From Aeromonas encheleia (lineage in GTDB: Bacteria; Pseudomonadota; Gammaproteobacteria; Enterobacterales; Aeromonadaceae): DNA of 64,000 nucleotides. This document shows positions 26,332 to 36,702 of this stretch, one piece after another; within the stretch, counting starts at the first letter, position 1; every line of letters starts with the position of its first letter. The translations under genes were made by a program, and so were the position numbers. The stretch lies in the NCBI RefSeq assembly GCF_900637545.1, contig NZ_LR134376.1, positions 3,966,001 to 4,030,000 on the forward strand, in the 5' to 3' direction. The notes under the pieces were generated by a model. The model saw only the letters and a program-made list of their open reading frames with translations, was not told the DNA's origin and did no database searches.

Positions 26332-27477
26332 ATGAAACTGACCCCCCTGACCCTGGCCCTGATCCCGGCGCTGCTGGCAGGCCAGACCCAGGCCGCCCCG
26401 ACCGAACTCGGCAAGGGTGAAGGCCAGCTCAACATCGTGGCCTGGGCCGGCTACGTCGAGCGCGGCGAGACCGACAAGAACTACGACTGGGTCACCGGCT
26501 TCGAGAAGGAGACCGGCTGCAAGGTCAGCGTCAAGACGGCCGCCACCTCGGACGAGATGGTGGCCCTGATGAACGAGGGGGGCTTCGATCTGGTGACCGC
26601 CTCCGGCGACGCCAGCCTGCGCCTCATCGCCGGCGGCAAGGTGCAAGCGCTCAACCTGGCGCTCATCCCGAGCTATGGCAAGATAGATCCTCGCCTGCAG
26701 AGCGCCCCCTGGCACACGGTGGAAGGCAAGCACTACGGCGTGCCCTACCAGTGGGGTGGCAACATATTGATGTACAACACCAAGGTGTTCCCCAAGGCGC
26801 CCGACTCCTGGAGCCTGGTGTTCGAGGAGCAGACCCTGCCAGACGGCAAGTCCAACAAGGGTCGGGTGCAGGCCTTCGACGGCCCCATCCACATCGCCGA
26901 TGCCGCCCTCTATCTGATGACCCACCAGCCGGCGCTGGGGATCAAGGACCCCTACGAGCTGAACGAGGATCAGTACAAGGCCTCCCTCGAGCTGCTGCGC
27001 AAGCAGCGCCAGCTGGTGGGCCGCTACTGGCACGACGCCTTCGTCCAGATCGATGACTTCAAGAACGAGGGGGTGGTCGCCTCGGACTCCTGGCCGTTCC
27101 AGGCCAACACCCTGATCGCCGACAAGCAACCCATCGCCACCACAGTGCCCAAGGAAGGGGTCACCGGCTGGGCTGACACCAGCATGGTGCACAGCGAGGC
27201 CAAGAACCTGACCTGTGCCTACCAGTGGCTGGAACACTCCCTCAACAACAAGCTGCAGGGAGATCTCGCCTCCTGGTTCGGCTCTGTGCCCGTGGTGCCC
27301 GCCGCCTGCGAGGGCAACGCCTTGTTGGGGGCCGGGGGCTGCAAGACCAACGGCATAGACAACTTCGATCGGGTGCACTTCTGGCGTACCCCGGTATCCC
27401 AGTGCAAGAGCCAGGGTACCTGTGTTCCTTACTACCGCTGGGTGTCTGACTATATCGCCATCCTGGGCGGTCGCTGA
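26332..27477 (+). CDS. ydcS: YdcS-like periplasmic polyamine/GABA-type binding protein
   Basis: A 381-residue protein, the same length as E. coli YdcS, with a signal peptide ending TQAAP near residue 21. AWAGYVERGETDKNYDWVTG and KTAATSDEMVALMNEGGFDL are very close to YdcS. It binds the substrate of the ydcTUV ABC importer, thought to be putrescine or a related compound. AAGGAGA precedes the ATG. It is the first gene of ydcSTUV-patD, and the 68-base gap to ydcT fits an operon in which the binding protein is made in excess. Confidence 0.94.
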   Translation: MKLTPLTLALIPALLAGQTQAAPTELGKGEGQLNIVAWAGYVERGETDKNYDWVTGFEKETGCKVSVKTAATSDEMVALMNEGGFDLVTASGDASLRLIAGGKVQALNLALIPSYGKIDPRLQSAPWHTVEGKHYGVPYQWGGNILMYNTKVFPKAPDSWSLVFEEQTLPDGKSNKGRVQAFDGPIHIADAALYLMTHQPALGIKDPYELNEDQYKASLELLRKQRQLVGRYWHDAFVQIDDFKNEGVVASDSWPFQANTLIADKQPIATTVPKEGVTGWADTSMVHSEAKNLTCAYQWLEHSLNNKLQGDLASWFGSVPVVPAACEGNALLGAGGCKTNGIDNFDRVHFWRTPVSQCKSQGTCVPYYRWVSDYIAILGGR

Positions 27478-27545
27478 GTCCCGCCGAGACAACGCCGTTG
27501 TGGGCCGGGTGGAGACCCGGCCCTGTTCGATGACAAGGATGTACC

Positions 27546-28559
27546 ATGACAGCCGTACAATTTGACCGGGTCAGCCGCCACTACGGCGAGGTGAAGGCGG
27601 TCGACGACATCTCCTTCCAGATCCCCTCTGGTGAATTCTTTACCCTGCTGGGCCCGAGCGGTTCCGGCAAGACCACCTGCCTGCGGATGATCGCCGGCTT
27701 CGAATACCCGAGCGCGGGGGAGATCCGCCTGTTCGGCGAGCCCTGCTCCCGGGTGCCGCCCTACGATCGCAACCTCAACACAGTGTTCCAGGATTACGCC
27801 CTCTTCCCCAACATGGATGTGCGCGACAACATCGGCTACGGCCTGATGATCAGGGGCGTGCCCAAGGCGGAGCGCCATCGCAAGGTGGACGAGATGCTGG
27901 AGCTGGTACGCCTGCCCGGCGTCGGTAACCGCAGGCCGGGCCAGCTCTCAGGCGGTCAGCGCCAGCGTATCGCCATCGCCCGCGCCCTCATCAATCAGCC
28001 GCGCATCCTGCTGCTGGACGAGCCGCTGGGGGCGCTGGATCTCAAGCTGCGCGAGCAGATGCAGCTCGAACTCAAGGCGCTGCAGCGCCAGCTCGGCATC
28101 ACCTTCATCTTCGTCACCCACGATCAGCAAGAGGCGCTCTCCATGAGCGACCGCATCTGCATCTTCAGCCAGGGCAGGATCGAGCAGATCGCCGCCCCGG
28201 ATCAGGTCTACGACGCCCCCGCCACCCCCTTCGTCGCCCGCTTCGTCGGCACCGTCAACCTGTTCGAGGGGGAGCAGGCCAGGCGGCTGTGCGGCGACAG
28301 CCAGCAGATGATGGTGCGCCCGGAGCGGATCCGCCTCGGCGAGGCCGGTAGCCCCGGCTGGTCCGGCGAGATCCGTGAGGTGGAATACCTGGGTGCCTTC
28401 GTGCGCTATAGAGTCGACCTGGGGGAACGGCTCGAGATCATCGTCAATCACCCCAACGAGGGGCAGGCCCGCCTGGCCCGTGGCGCCCAAGTCAGCCTCA
28501 GCTGGCCGGAGCAGGCGATCCATCGCCTGAGCACCGCCGAAACGGGGGCTCAATCATGA
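27546..28559 (+). CDS. ydcT: YdcT, ATPase of the putrescine-type ABC importer
   Basis: A 337-residue cytoplasmic ABC ATPase of the PotA/FbpC class. It has Walker A GPSGSGKTT near 38-46, Q-loop NTVFQDYALFP, signature LSGGQRQRIAIARAL, Walker B ILLLDEPLGALD and a C-terminal TOBE domain. Same length as E. coli YdcT. Its stop overlaps ydcU by four bases (ATGA). Confidence 0.95.
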   Translation: MTAVQFDRVSRHYGEVKAVDDISFQIPSGEFFTLLGPSGSGKTTCLRMIAGFEYPSAGEIRLFGEPCSRVPPYDRNLNTVFQDYALFPNMDVRDNIGYGLMIRGVPKAERHRKVDEMLELVRLPGVGNRRPGQLSGGQRQRIAIARALINQPRILLLDEPLGALDLKLREQMQLELKALQRQLGITFIFVTHDQQEALSMSDRICIFSQGRIEQIAAPDQVYDAPATPFVARFVGTVNLFEGEQARRLCGDSQQMMVRPERIRLGEAGSPGWSGEIREVEYLGAFVRYRVDLGERLEIIVNHPNEGQARLARGAQVSLSWPEQAIHRLSTAETGAQS

Positions 28560-29524
28560 GCCTCCCCCACAGTGCGAGCCTGACCATGAGCCACGCCACC
28601 ACCCACACCAGACCCCGCCCGCTGCGGCGCCTCTCCACCCTGCTGTACGGCCGCCCCGGCCTGCTGCTGGGAATACTGCTCGGCCCACCCCTGCTCTGGC
28701 TCGGCATCATCTATGTGGGCTCCCTGCTGATGCTGCTCTCCAACGCCTTCTTCGGGCTGGACGAGTTCAGCGGCCAGGTACGCCACGAGCTGGGGCTGCA
28801 AAACTTCGTCGCCCTGCTGCGGGCAGAAAACCTGGACGTCATCGCCCGCACCGCCGGCATGTCGCTTGCCGTAACCCTGGCCTGCGCCCTGCTCGGCTTC
28901 CCCATCGCCTACTACATGGCGCGCTACACCAGCGGCAAGACCCGGGCCCTGTTCTATCTCGGCATCATGCTGCCGCTCTGGTCCAGCTACCTGGTGCGGG
29001 TCTATGCCTGGAAGCTGATCCTGGCCAAGGAGGGGGTCATCAGCTGGCTGGCGGACAGCCTGGGGCTGGACTGGCTGCTGGACGGCATCCTCTCCCTGCC
29101 CATGATCGGCGGCCCCTCCCTGTCGTTCTCGCGGCTCGGCACCTTCATCGTGTTCGTCTACGTCTGGCTGCCCTTCATGATCCTGCCGATCCAGGCGGCG
29201 GTGGAGCGGATCCCGCGCTCCCTGATCGAGGCGAGCAGCGATCTCGGTGCCACCCCGGCCCAGACCTTCCGCACCCTGATCCTGCCGCTGGCGCTGCCGG
29301 GGGTGGTGGCGGGCTCCATCTTCACCTTCTCCCTGACGCTCGGGGACTACATCATCCCCGGCATCATAGGCAACTCAACCATGTATATAGGGCAGGTGGT
29401 CTACATGCAGCAGGGCACGGCGGGCAATCTGCCGTTCGCCGCCGCCTTCTCGCTGGTGCCTATCCTGATCATCGCCATCTACCTCACCATCGCCAAGCGC
29501 TTGGGAGCCTTCGATGCGCTCTAA
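28556..29524 (+). CDS. ydcU: YdcU, permease subunit
   Basis: A 322-residue inner-membrane permease with six membrane segments and the coupling-helix EAA motif [20 protein letters not shown] near 222-241. It forms the channel heterodimer with YdcV. The first 25 residues are hydrophilic and variable; an internal start at the second Met (28586) is possible. It overlaps both neighbours. Confidence 0.94.
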   Translation: MSLPHSASLTMSHATTHTRPRPLRRLSTLLYGRPGLLLGILLGPPLLWLGIIYVGSLLMLLSNAFFGLDEFSGQVRHELGLQNFVALLRAENLDVIARTAGMSLAVTLACALLGFPIAYYMARYTSGKTRALFYLGIMLPLWSSYLVRVYAWKLILAKEGVISWLADSLGLDWLLDGILSLPMIGGPSLSFSRLGTFIVFVYVWLPFMILPIQAAVERIPRSLIEASSDLGATPAQTFRTLILPLALPGVVAGSIFTFSLTLGDYIIPGIIGNSTMYIGQVVYMQQGTAGNLPFAAAFSLVPILIIAIYLTIAKRLGAFDAL

Positions 29525-30347
29525 TCCCTCTATGAATCAGGATCAGGGTCAGCGCCCCTCCGGCCTGCTCAAGTACGCCGCCATCGGCGGGCTGCTGTTC
29601 CTGCATATTCCCATCCTGTTCATCTTCCTCTATGCCTTCACCAGCGAGAGCAAGAGCTACCAGTTTCCGCCACCCGGGCTGACCCTGAAATGGTTCGAGG
29701 TGACGCTAAACAGACCCGATGTGTGGCGCGCCATCCAGCTGTCGCTGGAGGTGGCGGGGCTCGCGACCCTGGCGGCCATGGTGCTCGGCACCCTGGCGGC
29801 GGGGGCCATAGCCCGCAGCCGCTTCTTCGGCCAGGAGGCGGTGTCGCTGCTGCTGGTGCTGCCCATCGCCCTGCCCGGCATAGTCACCGGCATAGCGCTG
29901 CGCTCCGCCTATGGCCTGCTGGAGATCCCGTTCAGCTTCTGGACCATAGTCATAGGCCACGCCACCTTCTGCGTGGTGGTGGTCTACAACAACGCCCTTG
30001 CGCGCTTTCGCCGCACCAACCAGTCGCTGATCGAGGCCTCGATGGATCTCGGCGCCGACGGCTTCCAGACCCTGCGTTATGTGATCCTGCCCAACCTCGC
30101 CACCGCCCTGCTGGCGGGGGGTATGCTGGCCTTCGCGCTGAGCTTTGACGAGGTGATAGTCACCACCTTCACCGCGGGCCAGCAGACCACGCTGCCCATC
30201 TGGATGTATCAGGAGCTGATCCGCCCCCGCGATCGGCCTGTCACCAACGTGGTGGCCCTCATCATAGTGGCCTTCACCACTATCCCCATTCTGCTTGCCT
30301 ACTACCTCACCCGCGACGGCCAGGACGTCGCCGGCAGTGGCAAGTGA
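29514..30347 (+). CDS. ydcV: YdcV, permease subunit
   Basis: A 277-residue permease with EAA motif [20 protein letters not shown] near 180-199 and the segment [10 protein letters not shown] typical of PotC-like subunits. The start at 29514 overlaps the ydcU end by 11 bases and has GGGAG about 7 bases upstream; a later ATG at 29532 would remove six residues. Confidence 0.94.
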   Translation: MRSNPSMNQDQGQRPSGLLKYAAIGGLLFLHIPILFIFLYAFTSESKSYQFPPPGLTLKWFEVTLNRPDVWRAIQLSLEVAGLATLAAMVLGTLAAGAIARSRFFGQEAVSLLLVLPIALPGIVTGIALRSAYGLLEIPFSFWTIVIGHATFCVVVVYNNALARFRRTNQSLIEASMDLGADGFQTLRYVILPNLATALLAGGMLAFALSFDEVIVTTFTAGQQTTLPIWMYQELIRPRDRPVTNVVALIIVAFTTIPILLAYYLTRDGQDVAGSGK

Positions 30348-30375
30348 TGACTCAACGCCTGCGCAAGGATGCAAC

Positions 30376-31806
30376 ATGAAGCTCTCTACCCAACTCTTGA
30401 TCGACGGCCAGTTTGTCACCGGTGATGGCCAGGCCGAGCCCATCCTCAACCCGGCCACCGGCGAGCTGCTCGCCTCGGTGCCTGAAGCCTCGTTCGAGCA
30501 GGTCAGCCGGGCGGTGAACGGGGCCCAGCGCGCCTTCGCCCAGTGGAGCCGCACCACCCCGGCCCAGCGCAGCAACCTGCTGCTGCGCCTCGCCGATGCC
30601 ATAGAGCGTCACGCCGAGGAGTTCGCGGCGCTCGAATCTCTCAACTGCGGCAAGCCCTATATGGCGGTGCTCAATGACGAGCTGCCGGCGGTGGTGGACT
30701 GCTTCCGCTTCTTCGCCGGGGCGGCCCGCTGCCTGCAAGGGCCGCTGGCCGGGGAGTACATAGAGGGCCACACCAGCATGATCCGCCGGGATCCCATCGG
30801 TGTGGTGGGCAGCATAGCGCCCTGGAACTACCCGCTGATGATGGCCGCCTGGAAGATGGCGCCGGTACTCGCCGCCGGCAATACCGTGGTGCTCAAGCCC
30901 TCGGAGCAGACCCCGCTCACCGCCCTGCGCCTGGCCGAGCTCGCCAGCGAGATCTTCCCCCGCGGCGTCATCAACGTCATCTGTGGCCGGGGCGAGAGCG
31001 TGGGGGCGCCGCTGGTGGAGCACCCGCTGGTGCGCATGGTGTCGCTGACCGGCGATATCGCCACCGGCCAGAAGATCCTGCAAAGCGCCGCCCGCACTAT
31101 GAAGCGCACCCACCTTGAGCTGGGGGGCAAGGCGCCTGTCATCATCTTCGACGACGCGGATCTGGAGGCCGTGGTGGCCGGCATTCGCACCTTCGGCTTC
31201 TACAACGCCGGTCAGGACTGCACCGCCGCCTGCCGCATCTACGCCCAGGGCAAGATCTACGACAAGTTCGTCACCGCCATGACCGAGGCCGTGGCCTCCA
31301 TCAAGGTGGGCAGCCAGCGCGAGGAAGGGGTGGAGATGGGGCCACTCATCTCGGACCGGCAGCGCAACAGAGTCGCCAGCTTCGTGGAGCGGGCGGTGAG
31401 CAGCGGCCATGTGGAGGTCACGGCTGGCGGCAAGATCCGCCCCGGCAACGGCTTCTTCTTCGAGCCGACCCTGATCGTCGGCGCCCGCCAGGAGGATGAG
31501 ATAGTGCGGCGCGAGGTGTTCGGCCCCGTGGTCTCGGTGACCCGCTTCAACGACGCCGAGCAGGTGGTACAGTGGGCCAACGACTCGGACTATGGCCTTG
31601 CCTCCTCGGTCTGGACCCGGGATCTCGGCCTCGCCAGCAAGGTGGCCAGCCACCTGCAATATGGCTGCACCTGGATCAACACCCACTTCATGCTCTGCTC
31701 AGAGATGCCCCACGGCGGCATGAAGATGTCCGGCTACGGCAAGGATCTCTCCCTCTACGCGCTGGAGGACTACACCGTGCCGCGCCACATCATGGTCAAG
31801 CTCTGA
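30376..31806 (+). CDS. patD: Gamma-aminobutyraldehyde dehydrogenase (PatD/YdcW)
   Basis: This enzyme oxidises 4-aminobutanal to GABA with NAD+, in the putrescine transaminase route. It has 476 residues from [11 protein letters not shown] with AAGGA 7 bases upstream; the ATG at 30295 lies inside ydcV. Aldehyde dehydrogenase marks are [35 protein letters not shown] (catalytic Glu) and NAGQDCTA (catalytic Cys). Its place at the end of ydcSTUV links import to catabolism, as in E. coli. Confidence 0.93.
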   Translation: MKLSTQLLIDGQFVTGDGQAEPILNPATGELLASVPEASFEQVSRAVNGAQRAFAQWSRTTPAQRSNLLLRLADAIERHAEEFAALESLNCGKPYMAVLNDELPAVVDCFRFFAGAARCLQGPLAGEYIEGHTSMIRRDPIGVVGSIAPWNYPLMMAAWKMAPVLAAGNTVVLKPSEQTPLTALRLAELASEIFPRGVINVICGRGESVGAPLVEHPLVRMVSLTGDIATGQKILQSAARTMKRTHLELGGKAPVIIFDDADLEAVVAGIRTFGFYNAGQDCTAACRIYAQGKIYDKFVTAMTEAVASIKVGSQREEGVEMGPLISDRQRNRVASFVERAVSSGHVEVTAGGKIRPGNGFFFEPTLIVGARQEDEIVRREVFGPVVSVTRFNDAEQVVQWANDSDYGLASSVWTRDLGLASKVASHLQYGCTWINTHFMLCSEMPHGGMKMSGYGKDLSLYALEDYTVPRHIMVKL

Positions 31807-31814
31807 CAAACGAC

Positions 31815-31838
31815 AAGGCTGGCCCCGGGGCCAGCCTT
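31815..31838. terminator. Perfect inverted repeat after patD
   Basis: AAGGCTGGCCCC is followed directly by its exact complement. There is no T-run, so it may be a weak terminator or mRNA-end stabiliser between the convergent patD and ctaB. Confidence 0.5.
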
Positions 31839-31903
31839 GCTGCATGGATCCGCATTCCCATCCTCACCTCAGCCCGACATCCCCCAGACACAACCTCCAC
31901 TCC

Positions 31904-32809
31904 TTATGACAGTCGCCATAGCCAGTGATGATCCAGGATCAGCAGGCCGAACAGCAGCATCAGGTGGTAGATGGAGAAGCGGAAGGTACGCATCGCCTGA
32001 CCGGGCCGATCCGAAAACTTCAATAGCCATGCATGCCAGCAGAACAGCAGGTTCAGCGTCAGACTGCCGATCAGGTAGAGCAGACCCGACATACCGATCA
32101 GGTAGGGCAGCAGGCAGATCAGGCTCAGGATCAGCAGGTAGAACAGGATCGCCGTCTTGGTGAACTCTATGCCGTGGGTGACCGGCAACATGGGAATGTT
32201 GGCACCGGCATACTCATCGCGCCTGTGGATCGCCAGCGACCAGAAGTGGGGCGGCGTCCAGGCGAAGACGATCATCACCAGCAGCCAGGGCTCGGCCGAG
32301 AGCTGCCCTGTGATGCTGGTCCAGCCCAGCAGAGGCGGCATGGCCCCCGCCAGCCCGCCGATGACGATATTCTGCGGCGTGGCCCGCTTCAGCAACAGGG
32401 TGTAAACCACCGCGTAACCAAACAGGCTGGCCAGGGTCAGCCAGGCGGTCAGCGGGTTCACTCCCCAATAGAGCAGGACAAAGCCCAGCAGGGCCAGCCA
32501 GAGTGCAAAGGTCATCGCCTGCCGCGACCCGATCCGCCCTCTGGCGACCGGGCGCCAGCGCGTCCTGCGCATCTGGGCGTCGATGCCGCGATCCAGGGTA
32601 TGGTTCATGGCCGCCGCCGCTGCCGCCAACAACCCGATTCCCACCAGGCCCAGCATCATGCGATCCAGCGAGGCGACCGTCGGCTCGGCCAGCAGCATGC
32701 CGACCCAGGCCGTCAGCAGCAGCAAGGCCACCACCCTGGGCTTGGTCAGCTGGTAATAGTCCCGCAGCAGTCGGGGATCGCCCCTCTGGCTCAATGACTT
32801 GTCGTTCAT
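31904..32809 (-). CDS. ctaB: Protoheme IX farnesyltransferase (heme O synthase)
   Basis: This enzyme converts heme B to heme O, the precursor of heme A. It has 301 residues from [10 protein letters not shown] and nine membrane segments. The UbiA-family site is [20 protein letters not shown] near 79-98, and CyoE/CtaB also shows [18 protein letters not shown]. Its start overlaps the ctaA stop by four bases. It is the last gene of the oxidase assembly operon. Confidence 0.95.
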   Translation of the reverse strand: MNDKSLSQRGDPRLLRDYYQLTKPRVVALLLLTAWVGMLLAEPTVASLDRMMLGLVGIGLLAAAAAAMNHTLDRGIDAQMRRTRWRPVARGRIGSRQAMTFALWLALLGFVLLYWGVNPLTAWLTLASLFGYAVVYTLLLKRATPQNIVIGGLAGAMPPLLGWTSITGQLSAEPWLLVMIVFAWTPPHFWSLAIHRRDEYAGANIPMLPVTHGIEFTKTAILFYLLILSLICLLPYLIGMSGLLYLIGSLTLNLLFCWHAWLLKFSDRPGQAMRTFRFSIYHLMLLFGLLILDHHWLWRLS

Positions 32810-33816
32810 GTCTGACTCCTGATCGCCTCGGGCGAGCACAACGGTGAGAAGGGGGCTCGGGAAAGAGCCCGGCGCGCCAACACGCAGCACACCAGCAGAT
32901 GGGCCGCCACCAGGTTATGGGCGAGGGCGTTGGCTAGCGGCAGGGCCAGGTGGATGTTGGCGACCCCCAACGCCAGCTGCACCAGCAGCAGGGCCAGCAA
33001 GAGCCCCCCCAGGGGACGCAGGGGCGCTCCCTGGCGTATCAGCCCCAGCGCGAAGGTGCCGACCAGCAGGGCCGTCACCAGGGCACCGAGACGATGGGCG
33101 ATGTGAATGGTCTGGCGTGCCTCCTTGCCCAGCACACCAAACTCGTAGCTGGCATGACCCAGCGGCAGGTGGAAGGCGGCCTGCCAATCCAGCTGCTGCT
33201 GCCAGCCCGCCTGGCAGACCGGCAGATCGACACAGGCCATGGCGGCATAGTTGGCCGAGGTCCAGCCCCCCAGTGCTATCTGCACCAGCAGCACGCCGCA
33301 GGCCAGACCGCCCAGCCAGGGCAGGCCCTGCCCGCAGAGGACGGGGCGGCTCTCGCTCGTCAACTCCATCCGATAGAGCCACAGCAGGGTCAGCAGCGCG
33401 AATCCTCCAAGCAGGTGGGTCATCACCACCAGAGGATGCAAGGCCAGCGTCACAGTCCACATACCCAGTGCCGCCTGCCCGATCACCAGCATGAGCAAGC
33501 CGCCGGCAATCTGGCGCAGGCGCGGCCGGCTGCGCCAGCTCAGCACGAACAGGGCAACGATGAGGCAGCCCAGAGCCCCGGCAAAATAGCGGTGCACCAT
33601 CTCGCTGCGCGCCTTGTGGGGTTCCAGCGGACTGTCCGGGTAGAGCATGGCGGCCTGCTCGGTATGGGCCGACCGCGGGATGGCCAGGGAACCGTAGCAA
33701 CCGGGCCAGTCCGGGCAGGCTAGTCCGGCATCGGTGAGCCGGGTATAGGCGCCGAGCAGTATGACCAGCATCGCCAGGAGAATGGCGGCCGACACCAGCA
33801 TCTTCTGCACTCTCAT
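32806..33816 (-). CDS. ctaA: Heme A synthase CtaA (COX15 family)
   Basis: It oxidises the C8 methyl of heme O to a formyl group, giving heme A. It has 336 residues from [10 protein letters not shown], with GAGGT 7 bases upstream. Eight membrane segments carry the four heme-ligand His ([42 protein letters not shown]) and the extracellular Cys pair in CPDWPGCYG. It overlaps the upstream small gene by four bases (ATGA). Confidence 0.94.
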   Translation of the reverse strand: MRVQKMLVSAAILLAMLVILLGAYTRLTDAGLACPDWPGCYGSLAIPRSAHTEQAAMLYPDSPLEPHKARSEMVHRYFAGALGCLIVALFVLSWRSRPRLRQIAGGLLMLVIGQAALGMWTVTLALHPLVVMTHLLGGFALLTLLWLYRMELTSESRPVLCGQGLPWLGGLACGVLLVQIALGGWTSANYAAMACVDLPVCQAGWQQQLDWQAAFHLPLGHASYEFGVLGKEARQTIHIAHRLGALVTALLVGTFALGLIRQGAPLRPLGGLLLALLLVQLALGVANIHLALPLANALAHNLVAAHLLVCCVLARRALSRAPFSPLCSPEAIRSQT

Positions 33817-34301
33817 TGCACACCTCGCTGATATTTGAGCAACTGCTGCAGATCCGACAGCACGCCCTTGCCAAACAGCGGCCACTCGGTCGTGCTGGCC
33901 GGCACCTCATAGCGCAGTATGGCCAACCCCTGCGGGTCGACCAGCATCAGATCCCCCGCTTGCATCTCGGCGCGGGCCTCGGGTCTGGGCTCGGCGGTCA
34001 GTTGCACCAGCGCCAGCTTGTCCAGGTTGCGGCCAAGGGCGCTCCGGATCCGCTGCATCAAGACCGGCACCTGCCGGCATTCGGCCTCACAGCGCACGGC
34101 CTCCAGGTACACCAGTCGCCATTTGACCTGACTCGAGGGAAGCGGTTGCAACAGATAGATGTCCCGGCTCAGCCACTGCCCCTTGCTGCGGGTACCGGGC
34201 TCATACCAGCCCTGGCGCAGGATCAGCGCCGCCAACAACACCGGCAGCAGGATCACCAGCGCAAAGAGGGCAGGCACCTTCCATCTTGACCATCTGTTCA
34301 T
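33813..34301 (-). CDS. Membrane-anchored protein of the cytochrome oxidase cluster, unknown role
   Basis: A 162-residue protein with an N-terminal membrane anchor (WKVPALFALVILLPVLLAALIL, about 7-28 in overlapping parts) and a periplasmic domain. The domain has a Cys pair in AVRCEAECRQVPVL and a thioredoxin-like ending LMLVDPQGLAILRYE. It sits between SURF1 and ctaA with four-base overlaps on both sides. A role in copper or heme insertion, SCO-like, is inferred from position and fold hints only. Confidence 0.7.
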   Translation of the reverse strand: MNRWSRWKVPALFALVILLPVLLAALILRQGWYEPGTRSKGQWLSRDIYLLQPLPSSQVKWRLVYLEAVRCEAECRQVPVLMQRIRSALGRNLDKLALVQLTAEPRPEARAEMQAGDLMLVDPQGLAILRYEVPASTTEWPLFGKGVLSDLQQLLKYQRGVQ

Positions 34302-35023
34302 GGGGACAACCTCCTTGTCAGCACCAGCCCGCCCACCAGCATCACCAGCGCCAGTCCGAGCCACTGCAGCGCATACGCCCTGTGCTTCTCCGGCGGCATG
34401 ACATTCTGTTGGTAGTGATAGAGGAACGGGGAACTCTTCTGATAGAACACGGCATCGACGAGCTGCGAGCCCAGGATCTGGCTCAGGGCATCCACCCTGA
34501 TGGACTGCAGCCGGTTCGGATAAGGGCCAGCCTCGATATTCTGACCCAGCAAGATGCCACCGGGCCGGATACGCAGCAGGCCATCGAGTTCGAGGGTGGG
34601 GGGAATCGCCGGCTGTGGCAGCCGTTGCCGCTCGGCAGGGGCCGGCAGCCAGCCCAGATTGACCAATAGCAGGGGAGAGTGGGCATCGGCACGCACCGGG
34701 ATGATCACGTCATAGCCGACTTGCTGCTCAACCAGCTGGTTATCCAGCAGCCACACATAGGGAGCGACCCACGCCACCCGCCCCCGCAGTGGCATCCCAT
34801 CGAGGCGATCAGGATGACGCCAGTCGAGTTCCGCCAGCGTCAGGGGAACGGCTAACTGCATTGTGGCCACGTGCCCTAGCCAGGCCTCCTTCTCGGCCGC
34901 CCGCTGCCATTGCCAGAGGGCCAGCTTGCACAAACAGGCCGACACAACCAGAGTGAATATCAGAACAAACCAGCGCCTGTGATGGAACGGTCGCTGCTTA
35001 TGCCATGTCGCCATGTCGCGCAT
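34298..35023 (-). CDS. SURF1-family oxidase assembly protein
   Basis: About 241 residues with one membrane segment near each end. SURF1 marks are CLCKLALWQWQRAAEKEAW at the N-terminus, PLRGRVAW, LLVNLGWLPAPAERQRLP in the middle and YALQWLGLALVMLVGG at the end. SURF1 helps insert heme A into subunit I. The start is uncertain; the ATG at 35023 is used, only 18 bases from the divergent gene at 35042, and another ATG lies at 35014. Confidence 0.88.
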   Translation of the reverse strand: MRDMATWHKQRPFHHRRWFVLIFTLVVSACLCKLALWQWQRAAEKEAWLGHVATMQLAVPLTLAELDWRHPDRLDGMPLRGRVAWVAPYVWLLDNQLVEQQVGYDVIIPVRADAHSPLLLVNLGWLPAPAERQRLPQPAIPPTLELDGLLRIRPGGILLGQNIEAGPYPNRLQSIRVDALSQILGSQLVDAVFYQKSSPFLYHYQQNVMPPEKHRAYALQWLGLALVMLVGGLVLTRRLSP

Positions 35024-35041
35024 CTTGTGGAGGGCCCTAAC

Positions 35042-35251
35042 ATGTTGATCAAGATAGTGCTGGTGCTCATGTTGCTGCTCATCATAGGGCAGCTGTTTCA
35101 CGCCCTCTGGCTGATGCTGAGCACCGGCCAGGCCGGGCAGAAAATGTCGGCCCCACTGGGTCGCCGCGTGCTGTTCTCCCTGCTGGTGGTCGTCATCCTG
35201 CTGCTCTCGCTGGCGATAGGCTGGCTGGAGCCCAATCCTCGCCCCTATTAA
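35042..35251 (+). CDS. DUF2909 twin-transmembrane small protein
   Basis: A 69-residue protein with two membrane segments (LIKIVLVLMLLLIIGQLFHA and VLFSLLVVVILLLSLAIGWL) around a short loop. TGGAGGG lies 5 bases upstream. Proteins of this family are commonly found next to cytochrome oxidase subunit III and on the opposite strand, as here. Function unknown. It ends three bases before the coxC stop. Confidence 0.85.
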   Translation: MLIKIVLVLMLLLIIGQLFHALWLMLSTGQAGQKMSAPLGRRVLFSLLVVVILLLSLAIGWLEPNPRPY

Positions 35252-35254
35252 GCC

Positions 35255-36136
35255 TCATAGCAGGTAGACAAATACGAAGAGGCAGAGCCAGACCACGTCA
35301 ACGAAGTGCCAGTACCAGGCGGCGGCCTGGAAGGCGAAGTGACGCTCGGCGGTGAAGTGATCCTTCAGCACTATCCGCAGCCAGATGATCAGGAGGAACA
35401 CAGTCCCCAGGGTGACATGCAGGCCGTGGAACCCGGTCAGTATGAAGAAGGTATTGCCGTAGATGCCGGAGTCAAACTTCAGGCCCAGCTCCCGGTATGC
35501 ATGAATGTATTCATAACCTTGCAGCCACAGGAAGCTCAGCCCGAGCAATACGGTGCCGAGCAACATCCACTTGAGTCGACTGCGTTTGCCATTCTCCAAT
35601 CCCATATGTGCGAACAGCAGGGTGACGGAGGAGCTGAGCAGGATCAGGGTGTTGACGAGGGGGATCCCATGCCAGGGCATGGCCTGGGTCGTGGTGCCTC
35701 CCGGGGTCTTGAGCATGGGCCAGTGCGCCGAGAAATCCGGCCACAGCAGCTGGGCCGTCATCGCCTTGTTGCCTGCCCCATCCAGCCAGGGCATGGCGAG
35801 CTGGCGGGCATAAAACAGCACCCCGAAAAATGCCAGGAAGAACATCACCTCGGAGAAGATGAACCAGACCATGCCCTGTCGGAAGGAGCGATCCATCTGG
35901 GCGCTGTACAACCCTGTCATGGACTCGTGGATGATGTGGCAAAACCAGCCAAACAGCATGTATACCAGCAGGGCGACCCCCGCCGTCATCAGATAGGGGC
36001 CTATGCCGGATTGCTTGCTCGCGATTTCATTGACCAGATGACCCGCCCCGAAGGCCAGGAGGAATAGCGCCATGGCACCCATGATCGGCCAGCGACTCTG
36101 CTCCGGAACATAATAATGCTGGTTCACCTTGGCCAT
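35255..36136 (-). CDS. ctaE: Cytochrome c oxidase subunit III
   Basis: A 293-residue subunit with seven membrane segments. Family marks are YYVPEQSRWPIMGAMALF, MVWFIFSEVMFFLAFF, GFHGLHVTLGTVFLL and the C-terminal AAWYWHFVDVVWLCLFVFVY. It stabilises proton pumping by subunit I. It follows ctaG by two bases. Confidence 0.96.
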   Translation of the reverse strand: MAKVNQHYYVPEQSRWPIMGAMALFLLAFGAGHLVNEIASKQSGIGPYLMTAGVALLVYMLFGWFCHIIHESMTGLYSAQMDRSFRQGMVWFIFSEVMFFLAFFGVLFYARQLAMPWLDGAGNKAMTAQLLWPDFSAHWPMLKTPGGTTTQAMPWHGIPLVNTLILLSSSVTLLFAHMGLENGKRSRLKWMLLGTVLLGLSFLWLQGYEYIHAYRELGLKFDSGIYGNTFFILTGFHGLHVTLGTVFLLIIWLRIVLKDHFTAERHFAFQAAAWYWHFVDVVWLCLFVFVYLL

Positions 36137-36138
36137 GA

Positions 36139-36693
36139 TTATTTCCTCTGTGCGAGCGCCGGGGCCGGCTTGGACTGAGTGATGTCATAGAGCGAATAGG
36201 AGAGCGTGATGGTGTTGATATCTTCGGGCAGGGCCGGATCTATATAGAACTTGAGCGGCATCGACTTGCTCTCCCCCGCCTGCAACTCCTGACGGTTAAA
36301 GCAGAAACATTCCACCTTCTTCAGATAGGCCGCGGCTGGACCGGGGGAGACCGAGGGCACCGCCTGACCGATCATGGTACGGTCGGTCGGATTGAACACC
36401 CGATAGTTGACCTGCATCATCTCGCCCGGTCGCACCGATAGCCGCTTCGTCTCCTCGCTGAATTGCCAGGGCATCTGGGTGTCTGCATGGGCCAGAAACT
36501 CGACCTGGACGGTGCGTTTGGAGTCGATCACCGCACGCTCGGCCGAGGCTGGCTGGGTGGCTGTCTTGCCATTGAGGCCGGTGATCCGGCAAAAAACGTC
36601 ATAGAGTGGCACCAAGGCAAAGGCAAAACCGAACATAACGACGATCACCAGAGCCAGTTTCCTGAGCAGGGGGCCGTGATTCACTTGTGTCAT
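36139..36693 (-). CDS. ctaG: Cytochrome c oxidase assembly protein CtaG (Cox11)
   Basis: It delivers copper to the CuB site of subunit I. It has 184 residues with one N-terminal membrane segment (LALVIVVMFGFAFALVPLYD) and the copper motif VECFCFNRQ near 133. It lies between ctaD and ctaE. Confidence 0.95.
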   Translation of the reverse strand: MTQVNHGPLLRKLALVIVVMFGFAFALVPLYDVFCRITGLNGKTATQPASAERAVIDSKRTVQVEFLAHADTQMPWQFSEETKRLSVRPGEMMQVNYRVFNPTDRTMIGQAVPSVSPGPAAAYLKKVECFCFNRQELQAGESKSMPLKFYIDPALPEDINTITLSYSLYDITQSKPAPALAQRK

Positions 36694-36702
36694 ATGGCCT
36701 CC

